DNA of 64,000 nt. Origin: Nannocystis sp. GTDB lineage: Bacteria; Myxococcota_A; Polyangia; Nannocystales; Nannocystaceae. The DNA lies in contig JADJRG010000013.1 in the NCBI GenBank assembly GCA_016712315.1, forward strand, positions 1,648,001-1,712,000, read 5' to 3'. Each line of letters opens with the position of its first letter. Position 1 is the stretch's first letter. A program made the translations under genes and the position numbers. The notes under the pieces are model-generated. The model saw only the letters and a program-made list of their open reading frames with translations. It was not told where the DNA came from and made no database searches. Below, piece after piece: positions 17,401 to 25,951 of the stretch.

Positions 17401-20400
17401 CGGCTGCTGCTCGACGGGGCGACGCTGCCGGTCTCGCAGGCGCGCTCGCGCGAGCTGCGGCGGGCGGCGGCGGAGCTGATGGTCGGCCAAGGTCACGCGG
17501 CCCGGGCGATCGATCTGTACTTCGGCCTGCTCAGCGAGGGCGACGAGTCGCTGAGCGACATCCTGCGCGTCGCCGAGCTGTGCGAGCAGGAGAGCCGCTC
17601 GGCGGAGCTGCTGGAGCTGCGCAGCCGCGAGCTCCAGCACACCAGCGACCCGGCGCGCCGCCTCGAGCTGCGCCTCGAGATCAGCCGCCTGGCGGGCGAC
17701 CTCGAGGCCCGGGACAGCCGCGTCGGCGCGCTCCGCGAGAACCTGACGGATAAGCCAGGTCACGCGCCGACGATCGAGGCGCTGTCGGCGCTGCTGATCG
17801 ACCGCGGTCGCCACGCCGAGCTGGCAGAGGTCTTGGAGGATCAGGCGCGGCAGCTCGCGAGCACGGGCGATCCGGCGGGCTCGGCGGCGCTGTGGGCGAG
17901 GGTCGCGGAGCTGGCGGAGGAGCCGCTCGGCGAGCTCGAGCGGGCGATCGTCGCGCACGGGAAGGTGGTCGAGCTGGCGCCGACGACCCACGCGGTCGAG
18001 GCGCTGGCGCGGCTGCACCTCCAGCGCGAGCAGCCAGGCGAGGCGGCGAAGTGGCTGCGCCGGCGGCTCGAGGGCGCGGCGCCGAGCGAGCGGGTGGCGA
18101 TCTTGCTCAAGCTCGCGCGCGCGTACATCGCGGCGAAGCAGGTCGATGAGGCGATCACGGCGCTGCAAGCGGCGTTTAATGAGGCGCCGCGCAACGCGGA
18201 GGTGCGCAAGCTGCTGCTCGGGCTGCTGCGCCAGCGCGACAACACGATCGCGCTGGCGAACACGCTGGCGATGGCGGCGCAGCACGTGACCGACGCGGCG
18301 ACGGTGCTCGCCTACGCGCGCGAGGCGGCGACGCTGTTCCAGGAGCAGATCGGCGCGCCCGAGCTGGCGGTGCCGGTGCTCGAGCGGGCGATCGCGCTGG
18401 CAGGCGACGACCGCCAGCTCAAGGTGATGCTGGCGAAGGGGCTGCTGTCGAGCGGGCGGCTGCCCGAGGCGAAGGAGCTGCTGACGGCGCTGATCGAGGG
18501 CTTCGGCCGCCGCCGCTCGCCCGAGCGCGCGCAGATCCACCTGCTGCTGGCGCAGGTGCTGCACGCGGAGGGGGAGATCGCGCCGGCGATCGACCAGCTC
18601 GAGGCGGCGTCGAGCATGGACCCGGGCAACATCGCGATCCTGCGCACGCTCGCCGAGCTGGCGCGGCAGAGCGGCCAGCTCGCGCGCTCGGAGCGGGCCT
18701 ACAGGACGCTGCTGGTCAACCTGCGCCGCGCCGACGCGGACGCGCAGGCGGAGATCGGGCCCGCGGAGGTGCTGCTGCGCCTGTCGAAGATCGCAGAGGA
18801 GCGCGGCCAGGCCGATAAGGCCGCGGAGCTGATCGAGTCGGCGATCGAGGCGCTGGGCGAGAGCGACGTCGAGGCGCCGCGGATCCAAGAGGACCTGCGC
18901 GAGCGCCAAGAGTACGGGCTGCTGCGCCGGGTGCTCGAGGCGCGGCTGAGCCACATCCAAGGGGCACGGCAGCGCGCGGCGATCTTTGAGGAGCTGGCGG
19001 AGCTGCTCGAGCGCGACCTCGGCGAGGCCGAGGCGGCGCTCGACGCCCGTCTGCGCGCGCTCGAGGCCGACCCAGGCGCGCCGGAGCGCCACGACGCGGC
19101 CCGCGACCTGGCGGCGCGGCTGGGGCGCAGCGATCGGTATGGCAAGCACATCGAGGGGCTGCTGGCGACCAGCCGCCGCGGCAGCGACGCGCACGCCCGC
19201 TGCGAGCTGCTGCTGCGCCTGGGGACGATCATGGAGCGCGATCGTTCGGACCTCGACCGGGCGGCGGAGCTGTACCGGCAAGCGGAGGCGCTGGGGGTGC
19301 GGCAGATCGACGTGTGGCGGGCCGGCGCGCGCGTCGCCCAGGCGCGCGGCGACAGTGACACGCAGGTGCGCCTGCTCGGGCTGCTCGGTCGCCTCGGCGC
19401 GGGCGAGGACGAGGGCCGCGTCGACACTTTCTACAGGGTCGCGGAGATCCAGCTCGCGGACCCGGAGACGCACGAGCGCGGCCTCGAGTCGCTGCTGAAG
19501 GTGCTCGCGGAGGAGCCGCGCTACAGCCGGGCGGGCTTCATCCTGCGTCACGCGAGCGAGCGCCAAGAGCCGAGCGCGCGCTTGCTCGAGGTGTACGAGC
19601 AGGTGGCGCGCCGGGCCGATGATCCAGAGCTGCTGCTGCACTGCCTGGAGCGCTCGGCCAGCCGCACAGAGACCAAGGCGGAGCTGATCCGCGAGGCGGC
19701 GGAGCTGGCGATCAAGATCGACGCGTGGGAGCGGGCGGAGGCGCTGCTGCACCGGCTCGTCGAGGTCGCGCCGGGGGCGCATCACGACTGGGCGCTGCTG
19801 ACGTTGGCGCGCCGTCGCCTCGCCGAGTCCGACCTGGTCGGCGCGGTGAAGTGGGTCTCCGAGGCGGCGGCGACGGCGGAGCTGGCGGCGCTGCAGCCGC
19901 TGGCGCAGTCGATCGCCGAGAAGATCGCGACCGAGGGCGGCGACATCACCCTGGTGGGCAAGCTGTATGAGCACCTGCTCGAGCGCGACTCGACGTCGCG
20001 CGCGGTGTGGGAGCCGCTGTGTCAGATCTACCGCAAGCTCGGCGACGTCGAGCGCCTGGAGAATATGGTCGGGGAGATCCTGGACGGGCTCCAGCGGCCG
20101 CAGGACCGCAACTACCTGCGCCGCGAGCTGGCGCAGGCGCTGAGCGCCCGCTCGCGCCCGGCCGACGCGATCACGCTGCTCAAGGCGGCGCTCGCCGAGG
20201 ACCCGGAGGACGCCGCGGCGCGTGAATTGCTGACCAGCTACCTCGAGCGCAGCGGCGACCCCGAGGAGCTGCTGGGGCTGCTGCGGGGGCAGCTCGAGGC
20301 GGCGATGCGCGCGGACGACGGCGCGGCGATCAAGGCGCTGTCGCTGAAGATCATCGCGAGGATCCGCGACAAGAGCCCCGAGGAGGCGCTCGACCTCGCC

Positions 20401-22149
20401 AACGCCGCGCTCGCGGCGCACCCGGAGGACCCAGAGCTGCTGCGGCTTGTGCTCGAGCTGGGCGCGCAGGAGTTCAGCGCCGGCGAGCGCGGCTCGCTGA
20501 TGGAGCGGCTGCTCGGGCTCACCAGCGGCGACGAGGCCGCCGCGCTGACCGAGGCGCTCTTCGTGCTGCGCGGCGAGGCCGGCCAGGCGGAGGCGGCGCA
20601 GCGGGCGCTGGAGCTCGGCTACCAGCGCGCGCCCGGCCATCGCACGATCTTCCGCCTGCTCGGCGCGTCGCTGCGGGAGCGCGGCGAGATGGCGCAGCTC
20701 GCGACCCTGCTCCAAGAGACAGCCAAGGCGAGCGGCGAGGCGGCGGAGCGGGCCGAGCTGCTGGGCGAGGCGGCGCGGCTGGTGCGCGACCACCAGGGCG
20801 ACCCGTCGGCGGCGGCGCTGCTGCTGATGGAGGCGAGCGAGGCGGACCCGGACAGCGCGGCGCTGAAGGTCGAGCTTGCGCAGACGTTGGCGGCGGCGGG
20901 CGACATCCAAGCGGCGCTCGATACGATCGAGGCGGGGCTGCAGGGCTCGCTGGACCTCAGCCAGCACGTCGGCTTCCTCCGCTGCCGGGCGGCGATCCGC
21001 GGGCGCGTGGGCGACAACGAGGCCGCGCTGCGTGACCTCGACGAGGCGTTCTCGATCGACCCCGAGGAGATCATGCCGTCGCTGATCGAGGCGCTGCGCG
21101 CGGCGATCGCCGCGGCGAACGGGCGCGAGGACGAGGCGGCGGAGCGCGGCTTCACGCTCCGTCTGGTCGACCTGCTGGTGCAGAACAAGCGGCGCGCGGA
21201 GGGGCGCGAGCTGCTCGCGGAGTGGGTGGGTCGCGCGGCGGCGGACGTCGAGGCGATCGACCGGCTGTGGCGGATGGAGCTCGCCGATGAGCGGTGGGAG
21301 GCGGTCGTGGCGATCTGCTCGAAGTTGGTGATCATGACCACCGGCGAGCGGCAGGTCGACGCGGCGGTGGCGCTCGCGGACGCGGCGATCCGCCTCGACC
21401 GCTCGCAGGCGGCCCGCTTCGGGCTCGAGTACGTGCGCAGCAAGCAGCCGGAGCACCCGGCGCTGCGCGAGAAGCTGAAGCTGCTGTACCAGCAGCTCGG
21501 CGCGGTGCGGGAGCTGTCGGCGCTGCTGATCGAGGAGGCGAGCCAACAAGGCGACCCAGGCGATCGCCTGGGCACGCTGCGCCGGGTGGCGGACATGCTG
21601 CTCGACTATGGCGATCGCAACGCGCTGATCCCGGTGCTCGGCGAGATCATCAGCCTCGACTCGAGCGACCGCGAGAGCGCGCTGACGCTGGCGGGGATCC
21701 ACCTGCAAGCGGGCCACCTCGACGAGGCGGACACGATCCTCGATCAGATCATCAGCGGCATGGGCAGCCGGCGCTCGCCGGAGCTGGGGCAGATGTACTA
21801 CCGAAAGGCGCTGATCGCTCGCGCCCGCGGCGACCGCGACGCGGAGCTCGGGTTCTTGCAAGAGGCGCTCGCCAACGACAAGGACAACGGCCACTTGGCG
21901 GCGGAGGTCGCCGAGCTGGCCGAGGCGCTCGAGAGCTGGGACATCGCGATGAAGGTGCTGCGGGCGATCACGATGATGGACAACGGCGAGTGCCCGATCT
22001 CGAAGGCGCAGGCGTACGCGCGCCAGGCCCGGATCGCGCAGCGCACGGGCGACGCGAAGCGGGCGATCTTCTGGGCGCGCCGGGCGACCCAAGAAGATCC
22101 GTTCCTCGAGGAGGCGACGGCGCTGCTGCGCCAGCTCGAGGGCGATTGA
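14422..22149 (+). CDS. Giant tetratricopeptide-repeat protein (2,575 aa)
   Basis: The gene covers 12% of the window. The protein is almost wholly alpha-helical and built of degenerate 34-residue helix pairs with TPR spacing of Ala, Gly, Leu and Tyr (for example ALAIWQHRLEIYADDVEAMS and GDAKRAIFWARRATQEDPFL near the C-terminus). There is no signal peptide, membrane segment or catalytic domain, so a long cytoplasmic superhelical scaffold is inferred. Similar giant TPR proteins are known in myxobacteria without an assigned role. The start has a good Shine-Dalgarno site (GGAGGAG). The gene is monocistronic: upstream is a 411-bp gap and downstream lies a convergent lipoprotein gene 21 bp away. Codon use is uniform with its neighbours, giving no sign of transfer. 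Confidence 0.93.
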   Translation: MNTNNDPAVEQSLAAALRAAESSTDSDDAWDHLESIAESMQRPDEVAGLYRELLRGPLAPATRGRLAERAVRFHEEWYGDQPGVITDLLAQILERDPSAQWALDRLTVALTAREDWDALLEVYDRVLVIVKDDAVRRQLLADAAHVAKEFADKPGLAADYLIRLLALEPENLKLAATLERLLERLERWQDLVNLWEGQLGQLAPLEARDLRVKIAALILDRLRTPGAALAILHRVLEEHPGYGLACEALERVLAAQDAAIDERRAALGLLRKSYDADDRTDDTIRVLEVALSFATDDDRRVLFRELGNRLALRGEDVRALSYYGELLRLVPGDVDARKQLRQLAGRASRHDLHADALIAAAAATEGGQRLALVLDAAQIRRDVLGDSKGAVKLFRQVLDDEDADANSALIAAHSLANLLTEEKQRGQRLAVLERLAGLEKAPAIRQAILGEAATLAEGLGKRERALAIWQHRLEIYADDVEAMSAVIRLLESLERWEDLVIGLLRRAAAPVIDLQRRSDLMKAADLLAFRLGDIDKAIDTLMQVREGFGEDPEVLKALDRQLTACARFGELAGLLERSAATAAIHTGWLYVRSAEIHLRDLGDVEAAARLYGAALSFDPARKEARAGLREVLPNEACTEIAARALLDAYRRTDDWPGILELLDPRLRIASGDQERAAILGEAARIYESRADDRAQAQLTLARALVHDPSDLAREHELLRLAAVTRSWAETAEALGQAAERCADTPARAAQLWFTRGSILARELHHVEAASAAFGRAAELEPQRITYQEAAARNAARAGRWSQAAQSTVRALRGNERHDRSLLDEMEAAARAAAAWRELADAMSAALKGEGDAIDPTTGRRVELAIAAWYDRAGAAAEATAAAARAVARDPNDVEGLRALAARLRGGAVEARVEVLLKIDAITVSDLDALREAAALALESSDVELARSTLYRLYRKAARMWSRAEEATGRHQPESSALWALEEVSRRTPPDVAARLLLDGATLPVSQARSRELRRAAAELMVGQGHAARAIDLYFGLLSEGDESLSDILRVAELCEQESRSAELLELRSRELQHTSDPARRLELRLEISRLAGDLEARDSRVGALRENLTDKPGHAPTIEALSALLIDRGRHAELAEVLEDQARQLASTGDPAGSAALWARVAELAEEPLGELERAIVAHGKVVELAPTTHAVEALARLHLQREQPGEAAKWLRRRLEGAAPSERVAILLKLARAYIAAKQVDEAITALQAAFNEAPRNAEVRKLLLGLLRQRDNTIALANTLAMAAQHVTDAATVLAYAREAATLFQEQIGAPELAVPVLERAIALAGDDRQLKVMLAKGLLSSGRLPEAKELLTALIEGFGRRRSPERAQIHLLLAQVLHAEGEIAPAIDQLEAASSMDPGNIAILRTLAELARQSGQLARSERAYRTLLVNLRRADADAQAEIGPAEVLLRLSKIAEERGQADKAAELIESAIEALGESDVEAPRIQEDLRERQEYGLLRRVLEARLSHIQGARQRAAIFEELAELLERDLGEAEAALDARLRALEADPGAPERHDAARDLAARLGRSDRYGKHIEGLLATSRRGSDAHARCELLLRLGTIMERDRSDLDRAAELYRQAEALGVRQIDVWRAGARVAQARGDSDTQVRLLGLLGRLGAGEDEGRVDTFYRVAEIQLADPETHERGLESLLKVLAEEPRYSRAGFILRHASERQEPSARLLEVYEQVARRADDPELLLHCLERSASRTETKAELIREAAELAIKIDAWERAEALLHRLVEVAPGAHHDWALLTLARRRLAESDLVGAVKWVSEAAATAELAALQPLAQSIAEKIATEGGDITLVGKLYEHLLERDSTSRAVWEPLCQIYRKLGDVERLENMVGEILDGLQRPQDRNYLRRELAQALSARSRPADAITLLKAALAEDPEDAAARELLTSYLERSGDPEELLGLLRGQLEAAMRADDGAAIKALSLKIIARIRDKSPEEALDLANAALAAHPEDPELLRLVLELGAQEFSAGERGSLMERLLGLTSGDEAAALTEALFVLRGEAGQAEAAQRALELGYQRAPGHRTIFRLLGASLRERGEMAQLATLLQETAKASGEAAERAELLGEAARLVRDHQGDPSAAALLLMEASEADPDSAALKVELAQTLAAAGDIQAALDTIEAGLQGSLDLSQHVGFLRCRAAIRGRVGDNEAALRDLDEAFSIDPEEIMPSLIEALRAAIAAANGREDEAAERGFTLRLVDLLVQNKRRAEGRELLAEWVGRAAADVEAIDRLWRMELADERWEAVVAICSKLVIMTTGERQVDAAVALADAAIRLDRSQAARFGLEYVRSKQPEHPALREKLKLLYQQLGAVRELSALLIEEASQQGDPGDRLGTLRRVADMLLDYGDRNALIPVLGEIISLDSSDRESALTLAGIHLQAGHLDEADTILDQIISGMGSRRSPELGQMYYRKALIARARGDRDAELGFLQEALANDKDNGHLAAEVAELAEALESWDIAMKVLRAITMMDNGECPISKAQAYARQARIAQRTGDAKRAIFWARRATQEDPFLEEATALLRQLEGD

Positions 22150-22170
22150 GAGGACGGCGAGGCGGCGCGA

Positions 22171-22752
22171 CTAGTCGCAAGGCTTCGAGGCGCCGAGATC
22201 ACCCCACTGCTCCGCGCATGGGGTGCTGTTGGGGTTGTAGGCGTCGGGCGACCAGTCGTCGCACTCGATCTCCGACATGCACGCGCCGAAGGCGTCGAGG
22301 GCGTCGCGGCGGCTCGGGCACTCTCCCCAGTAGTTGAGGCTCTCGTCGATGCACACTTGAGCGTCACCGTAGTAGGTGCCGCCGCACTCGACGTAGCGCC
22401 GACAGAAGGCCTCGAGGCCGCTCTCGCCGGGTAACACGCCAGGACCGCTGGTGGGGCCGGTGGTGCCGCTCGCGGTGGTGTCGTCGGTAGCGGCGGTGGT
22501 CTCTGCGGCGCTGGTGTCGGCGGCGGTGGTGTCGGCGGCGGTGGTCGAGCTAGCGGCGGTGGTCGAGCTCGCGTCGCTGGTCGAGGCGGCGTCGGTGGTC
22601 GGGCTCGCGCCGCTGGTCGAGCTGGACGCGCTGGTCGAGCTCGACTCGGTGGCGGCGCCGTCGTCGCCTCCGCTGCACGCGAGGGTCAGCGTGAGCGCGC
22701 CGGTGATCAGCCTGGTGTGACTTCGGTAAAAAAAGAGGGCGAGAGGTGGCAT
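22171..22752 (-). CDS. Small Cys-rich lipoprotein with Ser/Thr/Ala linker
   Basis: 193 residues. The lipobox TLAC gives acylated Cys26. Residues 27-105 are a Ser/Thr/Ala/Asp linker. The C-terminal ~85 residues carry eight Cys (FCRRYVECGGTYYGDAQVC, ECPSRRDALDAFGACMSEIEC, PC and a terminal KPCD), consistent with a small disulfide-rich domain seen repeatedly in myxobacterial lipoproteins, function unknown. TAGACT lies 9 bp before the ATG and there is no Shine-Dalgarno sequence, so a leaderless transcript is possible. It is expected at the outer membrane, exposed. Confidence 0.8.
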   Translation of the reverse strand: MPPLALFFYRSHTRLITGALTLTLACSGGDDGAATESSSTSASSSTSGASPTTDAASTSDASSTTAASSTTAADTTAADTSAAETTAATDDTTASGTTGPTSGPGVLPGESGLEAFCRRYVECGGTYYGDAQVCIDESLNYWGECPSRRDALDAFGACMSEIECDDWSPDAYNPNSTPCAEQWGDLGASKPCD

Positions 22753-22837
22753 CGGCGGCGCAGTCTAGTCGCCAGGGGAGTAGCGCGCAATTCCGCGCGG
22801 CCGATGAATTCACGCCCTTAGGGCCCTTTGCGGCGGA

Positions 22838-23047
22838 TCAGCCGAAGAGGCCGCCCTTGCCGCCGCCGCCGAGGAGGCCGCCGGGGATCTTGTCGGCGAG
22901 GCCGGCGGGGAGCTTGTCGGCGAGGCCGCTCTTGGCGAGCATGCCGGGGAGGTCGGCGGCGTGCTCCTTGAGGAACGCGACGACTTTTTCGGCGGTGGCT
23001 TTGTCGAGCCCGACGCGAGTGATGAGTCCGTTGATCAGCTCTTCCAT
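22838..23047 (-). CDS. Small helical protein with Gly-rich tail
   Basis: 69 residues from ATG 23047. The N-terminal part (MEELINGLITRVGLDKATAE, then KVVAFLKEHAADLP) resembles the start of short DUF2267/DUF937-like proteins in which helices pair around a G-L-D/S-x-x-x-A turn; the C-terminus is a Gly/Leu tail (GGLLGGGGKGGLFG). There is no signal peptide. TACCAT lies 10 bp upstream of the ATG. The family link is weak and the function unknown. It stands alone between two minus-strand genes. Confidence 0.6.
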   Translation of the reverse strand: MEELINGLITRVGLDKATAEKVVAFLKEHAADLPGMLAKSGLADKLPAGLADKIPGGLLGGGGKGGLFG

Positions 23048-23150
23048 GGTGAGGGCGATGGTAGAGCAGCGGGCGGTCGCTGTCACCGCGGCGGCGCGAT
23101 CGAAGGCGCCCGCGGCGCGTTGATCCGCGCGCAGCGCGGGCGAGCACGGG

Positions 23151-24635
23151 TCAGCCGCTGTAGGACTCGTCTTGCTCGATCTTGCTGAGCACCCAGTCGA
23201 AGTCGCCGCGGGTGAGCAGGGCGCCGCAGTACTCGCAGGTGCCGGCCATGGAGATCTTGAGCGGGGCGTTGCAGCTCGGGCAGCTCGGCTCGTCGCGTGG
23301 CGCGCCGCGGACGGTGGCGCCGCGGATCAGCGTCCAGTACTCGGAGTAGGAGCGCGGCGCGCGGGCCGAGCCGCGGAGCGTCTTGCCGGCGGCGTCGACG
23401 GTGTAGTCGATGCCGACGGCGTGGATCCGCGCGGTGATCGCGTCGTAGTAGCGGTCGCGGGTGACCTTGACGACGGTGAGCTTCTCGACCCGCATGTCCT
23501 TTAAGACATTGCGCTGCTGGCGGCGCTTGAAGGTGTCGATCCAGTAGCGCAGGTAGTCGAACATGCCGTCGCTGACGAAGGGGCGGATCTTCGCGGGATC
23601 GAGCTCGGACCAGCCGGCGTTCAGCTCGCGGTAGATGAGCAGGGTGCGCGCGCGCAGGCGGTCGTGGGTGAGCGCGGGGTCGGCGGCGCACAGGGCCTGC
23701 CAGCGGGCTCGCAGCTGCGGGTGCACGATCGTCGGCATGTCGCCGCCGCGCTCGGGTACGGAGCCTCGCTGGGTGGGCGGCAGCGGGGTCTGTTGGACGA
23801 GGCGGAGCTCTCGCACCTGCCAGTCGAAGCGGCCGTCGTCGACGACCTGGCCGCAGTGATCGCAGCGCTGCGAGTCGGAGCTGCTGTAGGAGGCGCCGCA
23901 GTTGGGGCAGCCGAAGGCGCGGACGGCGTCAGGCGGGCGGCTGCGTACGGCGGCGGCGCGGGCGAGCGTCCACACCTCGTCGACGTGGTAGCTGCGGTCG
24001 CCGGCGCTCATGTTGGACTCGAAGGACAGGCGGACGATCACCTCGCCGTCCTGCTTGTCGCCGGGGAGCTGGACGGCGATCGGCTTCATGACGCCGATCA
24101 CGACGTCGGTGATCGTCTGACCGACGGGATCGCGCTTGGCGAGCTCGGCGCGGACCGCGGGGCTGAGGAAGGGGGCGAGGGCGTCGAGGTCGGCGGGGGT
24201 GCTGCGCGCTTGGTGCGCGGTGGCGTAGAGGCGGAAGACAAAGTCCTCAAAGACGATCGCGGAGAAGTCGGGGTCGAGCTTGGCGATCGCCTCGAGCTCG
24301 GCGTGACGCGAGGGCGGCGCGAGCCGCGGCTGGCTGCTCCACGCCTCCGCCGGGCGCTTGCGCATCTTGATGGTGAAGTAAAGGACCGCGATGATGAGCA
24401 GCGGTACGCCGAGCTGGGGGTAATAGAAGGCGAGGCGGATTAAAAAAAAGAGCAGCTCAGCGTCGCCGCCGCCGCCGCCCGAGCTGGACGATGAGCCGCC
24501 TGAAAAGGTGTCGCCGCCGCCGGGGCGAGCGAGCGCGTCGGCGGCGAGGAGCAGGGCGATGAGGCCGACGCCGAGCGCGGCGAGGTGCAGCCGCGGTCCT
24601 CGCCTCGGGGGAGGTTTGAAAGAACGGAACCTCAC
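23151..24635 (-). CDS. Tim44-like membrane protein with two zinc ribbons
   Basis: 494 residues from GTG 24635. This start overlaps the stop of the upstream TPM gene by four bases (GTGA), a common coupling signal; the frame is open further upstream inside the TPM gene, but that part is a shadow. After an N-terminal signal-like helix (LHLAALGVGLIALLLAADAL) comes a Gly/Ser patch and a second membrane segment (LGVPLLIIAVLYFTIKMRK). Two Tim44-like helical/beta domains follow, each ending in a zinc-ribbon CPxCG...CxxCG: CPNCGASYSSSDSQRCDHCG and CPSCNAPLKISMAGTCEYCG. Tim44-like domains bind membranes or unfolded proteins. The protein probably works with the TPM protein in the inner membrane; its task is unknown. 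Confidence 0.82.
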   Translation of the reverse strand: MRFRSFKPPPRRGPRLHLAALGVGLIALLLAADALARPGGGDTFSGGSSSSSGGGGGDAELLFFLIRLAFYYPQLGVPLLIIAVLYFTIKMRKRPAEAWSSQPRLAPPSRHAELEAIAKLDPDFSAIVFEDFVFRLYATAHQARSTPADLDALAPFLSPAVRAELAKRDPVGQTITDVVIGVMKPIAVQLPGDKQDGEVIVRLSFESNMSAGDRSYHVDEVWTLARAAAVRSRPPDAVRAFGCPNCGASYSSSDSQRCDHCGQVVDDGRFDWQVRELRLVQQTPLPPTQRGSVPERGGDMPTIVHPQLRARWQALCAADPALTHDRLRARTLLIYRELNAGWSELDPAKIRPFVSDGMFDYLRYWIDTFKRRQQRNVLKDMRVEKLTVVKVTRDRYYDAITARIHAVGIDYTVDAAGKTLRGSARAPRSYSEYWTLIRGATVRGAPRDEPSCPSCNAPLKISMAGTCEYCGALLTRGDFDWVLSKIEQDESYSG

Positions 24636-25258
24636 TCGAGCACCTCGTCGGGGAGCTCGTTGACGTCGTCGTCGGCGCGGGGGAGGTAGGGCTCCAGGGC
24701 GTCGGCGAGGCCGCTGATCGCGGCGGCGAGGGCGAGGGCGCGGGCTGGGGCGCCGTGGGCCATCGCGTCCTCGACGCGCCGACGGGCGGCGCGCCAGCGG
24801 TCGGCGGGGACGATCGCCTCGACGCCGCGATCGGCGACCACGGCGGCCATACGCTCGGTGAGGCCGATGTAGACGAGCACGCCGGTGCGGCCCGAGGTCA
24901 TGTGGACGCCGCGCTCGAAGAAGGCGGCGCGGGCGGCGAGCTCGATGAAGGCGCGGCGGCGGCTGGCCGGGGTGAAGAGGCGGCGCAGGCGGGGTGAGCG
25001 GGCGCTGAGCAGGGCGACGAGGGCGCCGACGACCAGCGGATCGAGGAGCAGCCAGACGAGGCCGAACTCTTGGTGGGCGAAGAGGAGGAAGGTGAGCGCG
25101 GCGAAGGCGGCGATCGCGGCGGCGATGAGGTCGGCGTGGACGTAGTCGCCGGCGGCGGGCTGGACGGCGATCACGAGCTCGGCGGCGGAGCGCGACTCGA
25201 CCTCGCGGATCGCCGCGAGCATCGCCGCCTTGCCAGCCCCGTCGATGAAGGGTCGCAC
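24632..25258 (-). CDS. TPM-domain membrane protein
   Basis: 208 residues. The N-terminus (IREVESRSAAELVIAVQPAA) and the central segment ending in GVEAIVPADRW fit the TPM (TLP18.3/Psb32/MOLO-1) fold, found in photosystem repair factors and in envelope proteins of many bacteria. Two hydrophobic stretches near 45-85 (IAAAIAAFAALTFLLFAHQE and LVWLLLDPLVVGALVALLSA) form an insert or hairpin in the membrane; there is no cleavable signal. The start is GTG 25258 with TATGCT 8 bp upstream and no Shine-Dalgarno sequence. Its stop overlaps the start of the Tim44-like gene by four bases, so the two are translated together. Confidence 0.85.
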   Translation of the reverse strand: MRPFIDGAGKAAMLAAIREVESRSAAELVIAVQPAAGDYVHADLIAAAIAAFAALTFLLFAHQEFGLVWLLLDPLVVGALVALLSARSPRLRRLFTPASRRRAFIELAARAAFFERGVHMTSGRTGVLVYIGLTERMAAVVADRGVEAIVPADRWRAARRRVEDAMAHGAPARALALAAAISGLADALEPYLPRADDDVNELPDEVLE

Positions 25259-25386
25259 CGAGGTGGAGCATAGCGGAGGCGTCGGCCCTCGGCGCGCGCG
25301 AATTGATCGTGCGGACGATCGCGGCCGAGCGGGGCCGGGGCGCGAACACGGCCGGCGCGGCGCCGTGGCGCTCGTGATAAGAGATC

Positions 25387-25860
25387 GTGATGCTGTGGCT
25401 GCGAGTCGTAGGCGTGGCGGCGCTGCTCTGCGTGAGCGCGTCGTGTGACAAAAAAAAGGATGAGCCGACGACGACGCCGCCGGAGCGCGTGGCGGCAGCG
25501 GCGGGCGAGGAGGAGGAAGAGGCGGAGGAGGCAGAGGAGGAGTCCCCGTACCTCGACGTCTCGAACTTCAATCAGAAGGTCGAGGAGAGCGTGGGCGAGG
25601 TGGTCGCCTGCTACAACGAGACGGCTGGCAAGGAGGCGAGCCCGCCGACCGGCCGGGTGCGGGTGACGGTGGTGGTCGACGGCGACGGCCGCGCGAAGGA
25701 CGTGACCTTCGACGCGCAGCGCAGCGACCTCAAGCACGAGGCGCTCTACACCTGTATCAAGGGCAAGGTGAAGGGGTGGCGCTTTAACATCACGCTGACG
25801 GGCGCGGACTCGCCGATGCCGTACACCTTCGACCTGCGGTCGGGGCAGCTCTTGCCGTAG
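25387..25860 (+). CDS. Lipoprotein with AgmX/PglI-type C-terminal domain
   Basis: 157 residues. The signal peptide ends at a lipobox (VSASC; Cys20-21 depending on whether GTG 25387 or ATG 25390 is used). A Lys/Asp then Glu-rich acidic stretch (GEEEEEAEEAEEESP) precedes a compact domain with VVACYNE, GRVRVTVVVDGDGRAKDVTF, YTCIKGKVKGWRF. This is the TonB-C-like fold found at the C-terminus of myxobacterial AgmX/PglI gliding and adventurous-motility proteins. It is usually a periplasmic protein-protein module; the partner here is unknown. The gene starts about 128 bp from the divergent TPM gene. Confidence 0.8.
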   Translation: MMLWLRVVGVAALLCVSASCDKKKDEPTTTPPERVAAAAGEEEEEAEEAEEESPYLDVSNFNQKVEESVGEVVACYNETAGKEASPPTGRVRVTVVVDGDGRAKDVTFDAQRSDLKHEALYTCIKGKVKGWRFNITLTGADSPMPYTFDLRSGQLLP

Positions 25861-25951
25861 CCGCGCGGGCGCGCTTGTAGACTTGCGACCCGGTAGAGCT
25901 CAGGCGCCCTGTCGCGTTGCGCGGGCCGCGTCGAGCCCGTAGAGTCGGCTT

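Noticed and set aside
17350..22092. A very long open frame (about 1,580 codons) on the minus strand opposite the giant TPR gene
   Set aside because: Arg/Gln/Leu-rich translation with no domain; it is the complement of a GC-biased coding frame. The plus frame has TPR structure, a good ribosome site and full length.
23151..25571. An upstream extension of the Tim44-like frame to 25571
   Set aside because: It runs through the TPM gene and an intergenic region with Arg/Pro-rich non-coding composition; the GTG at 24635 overlapping the TPM stop fits better.
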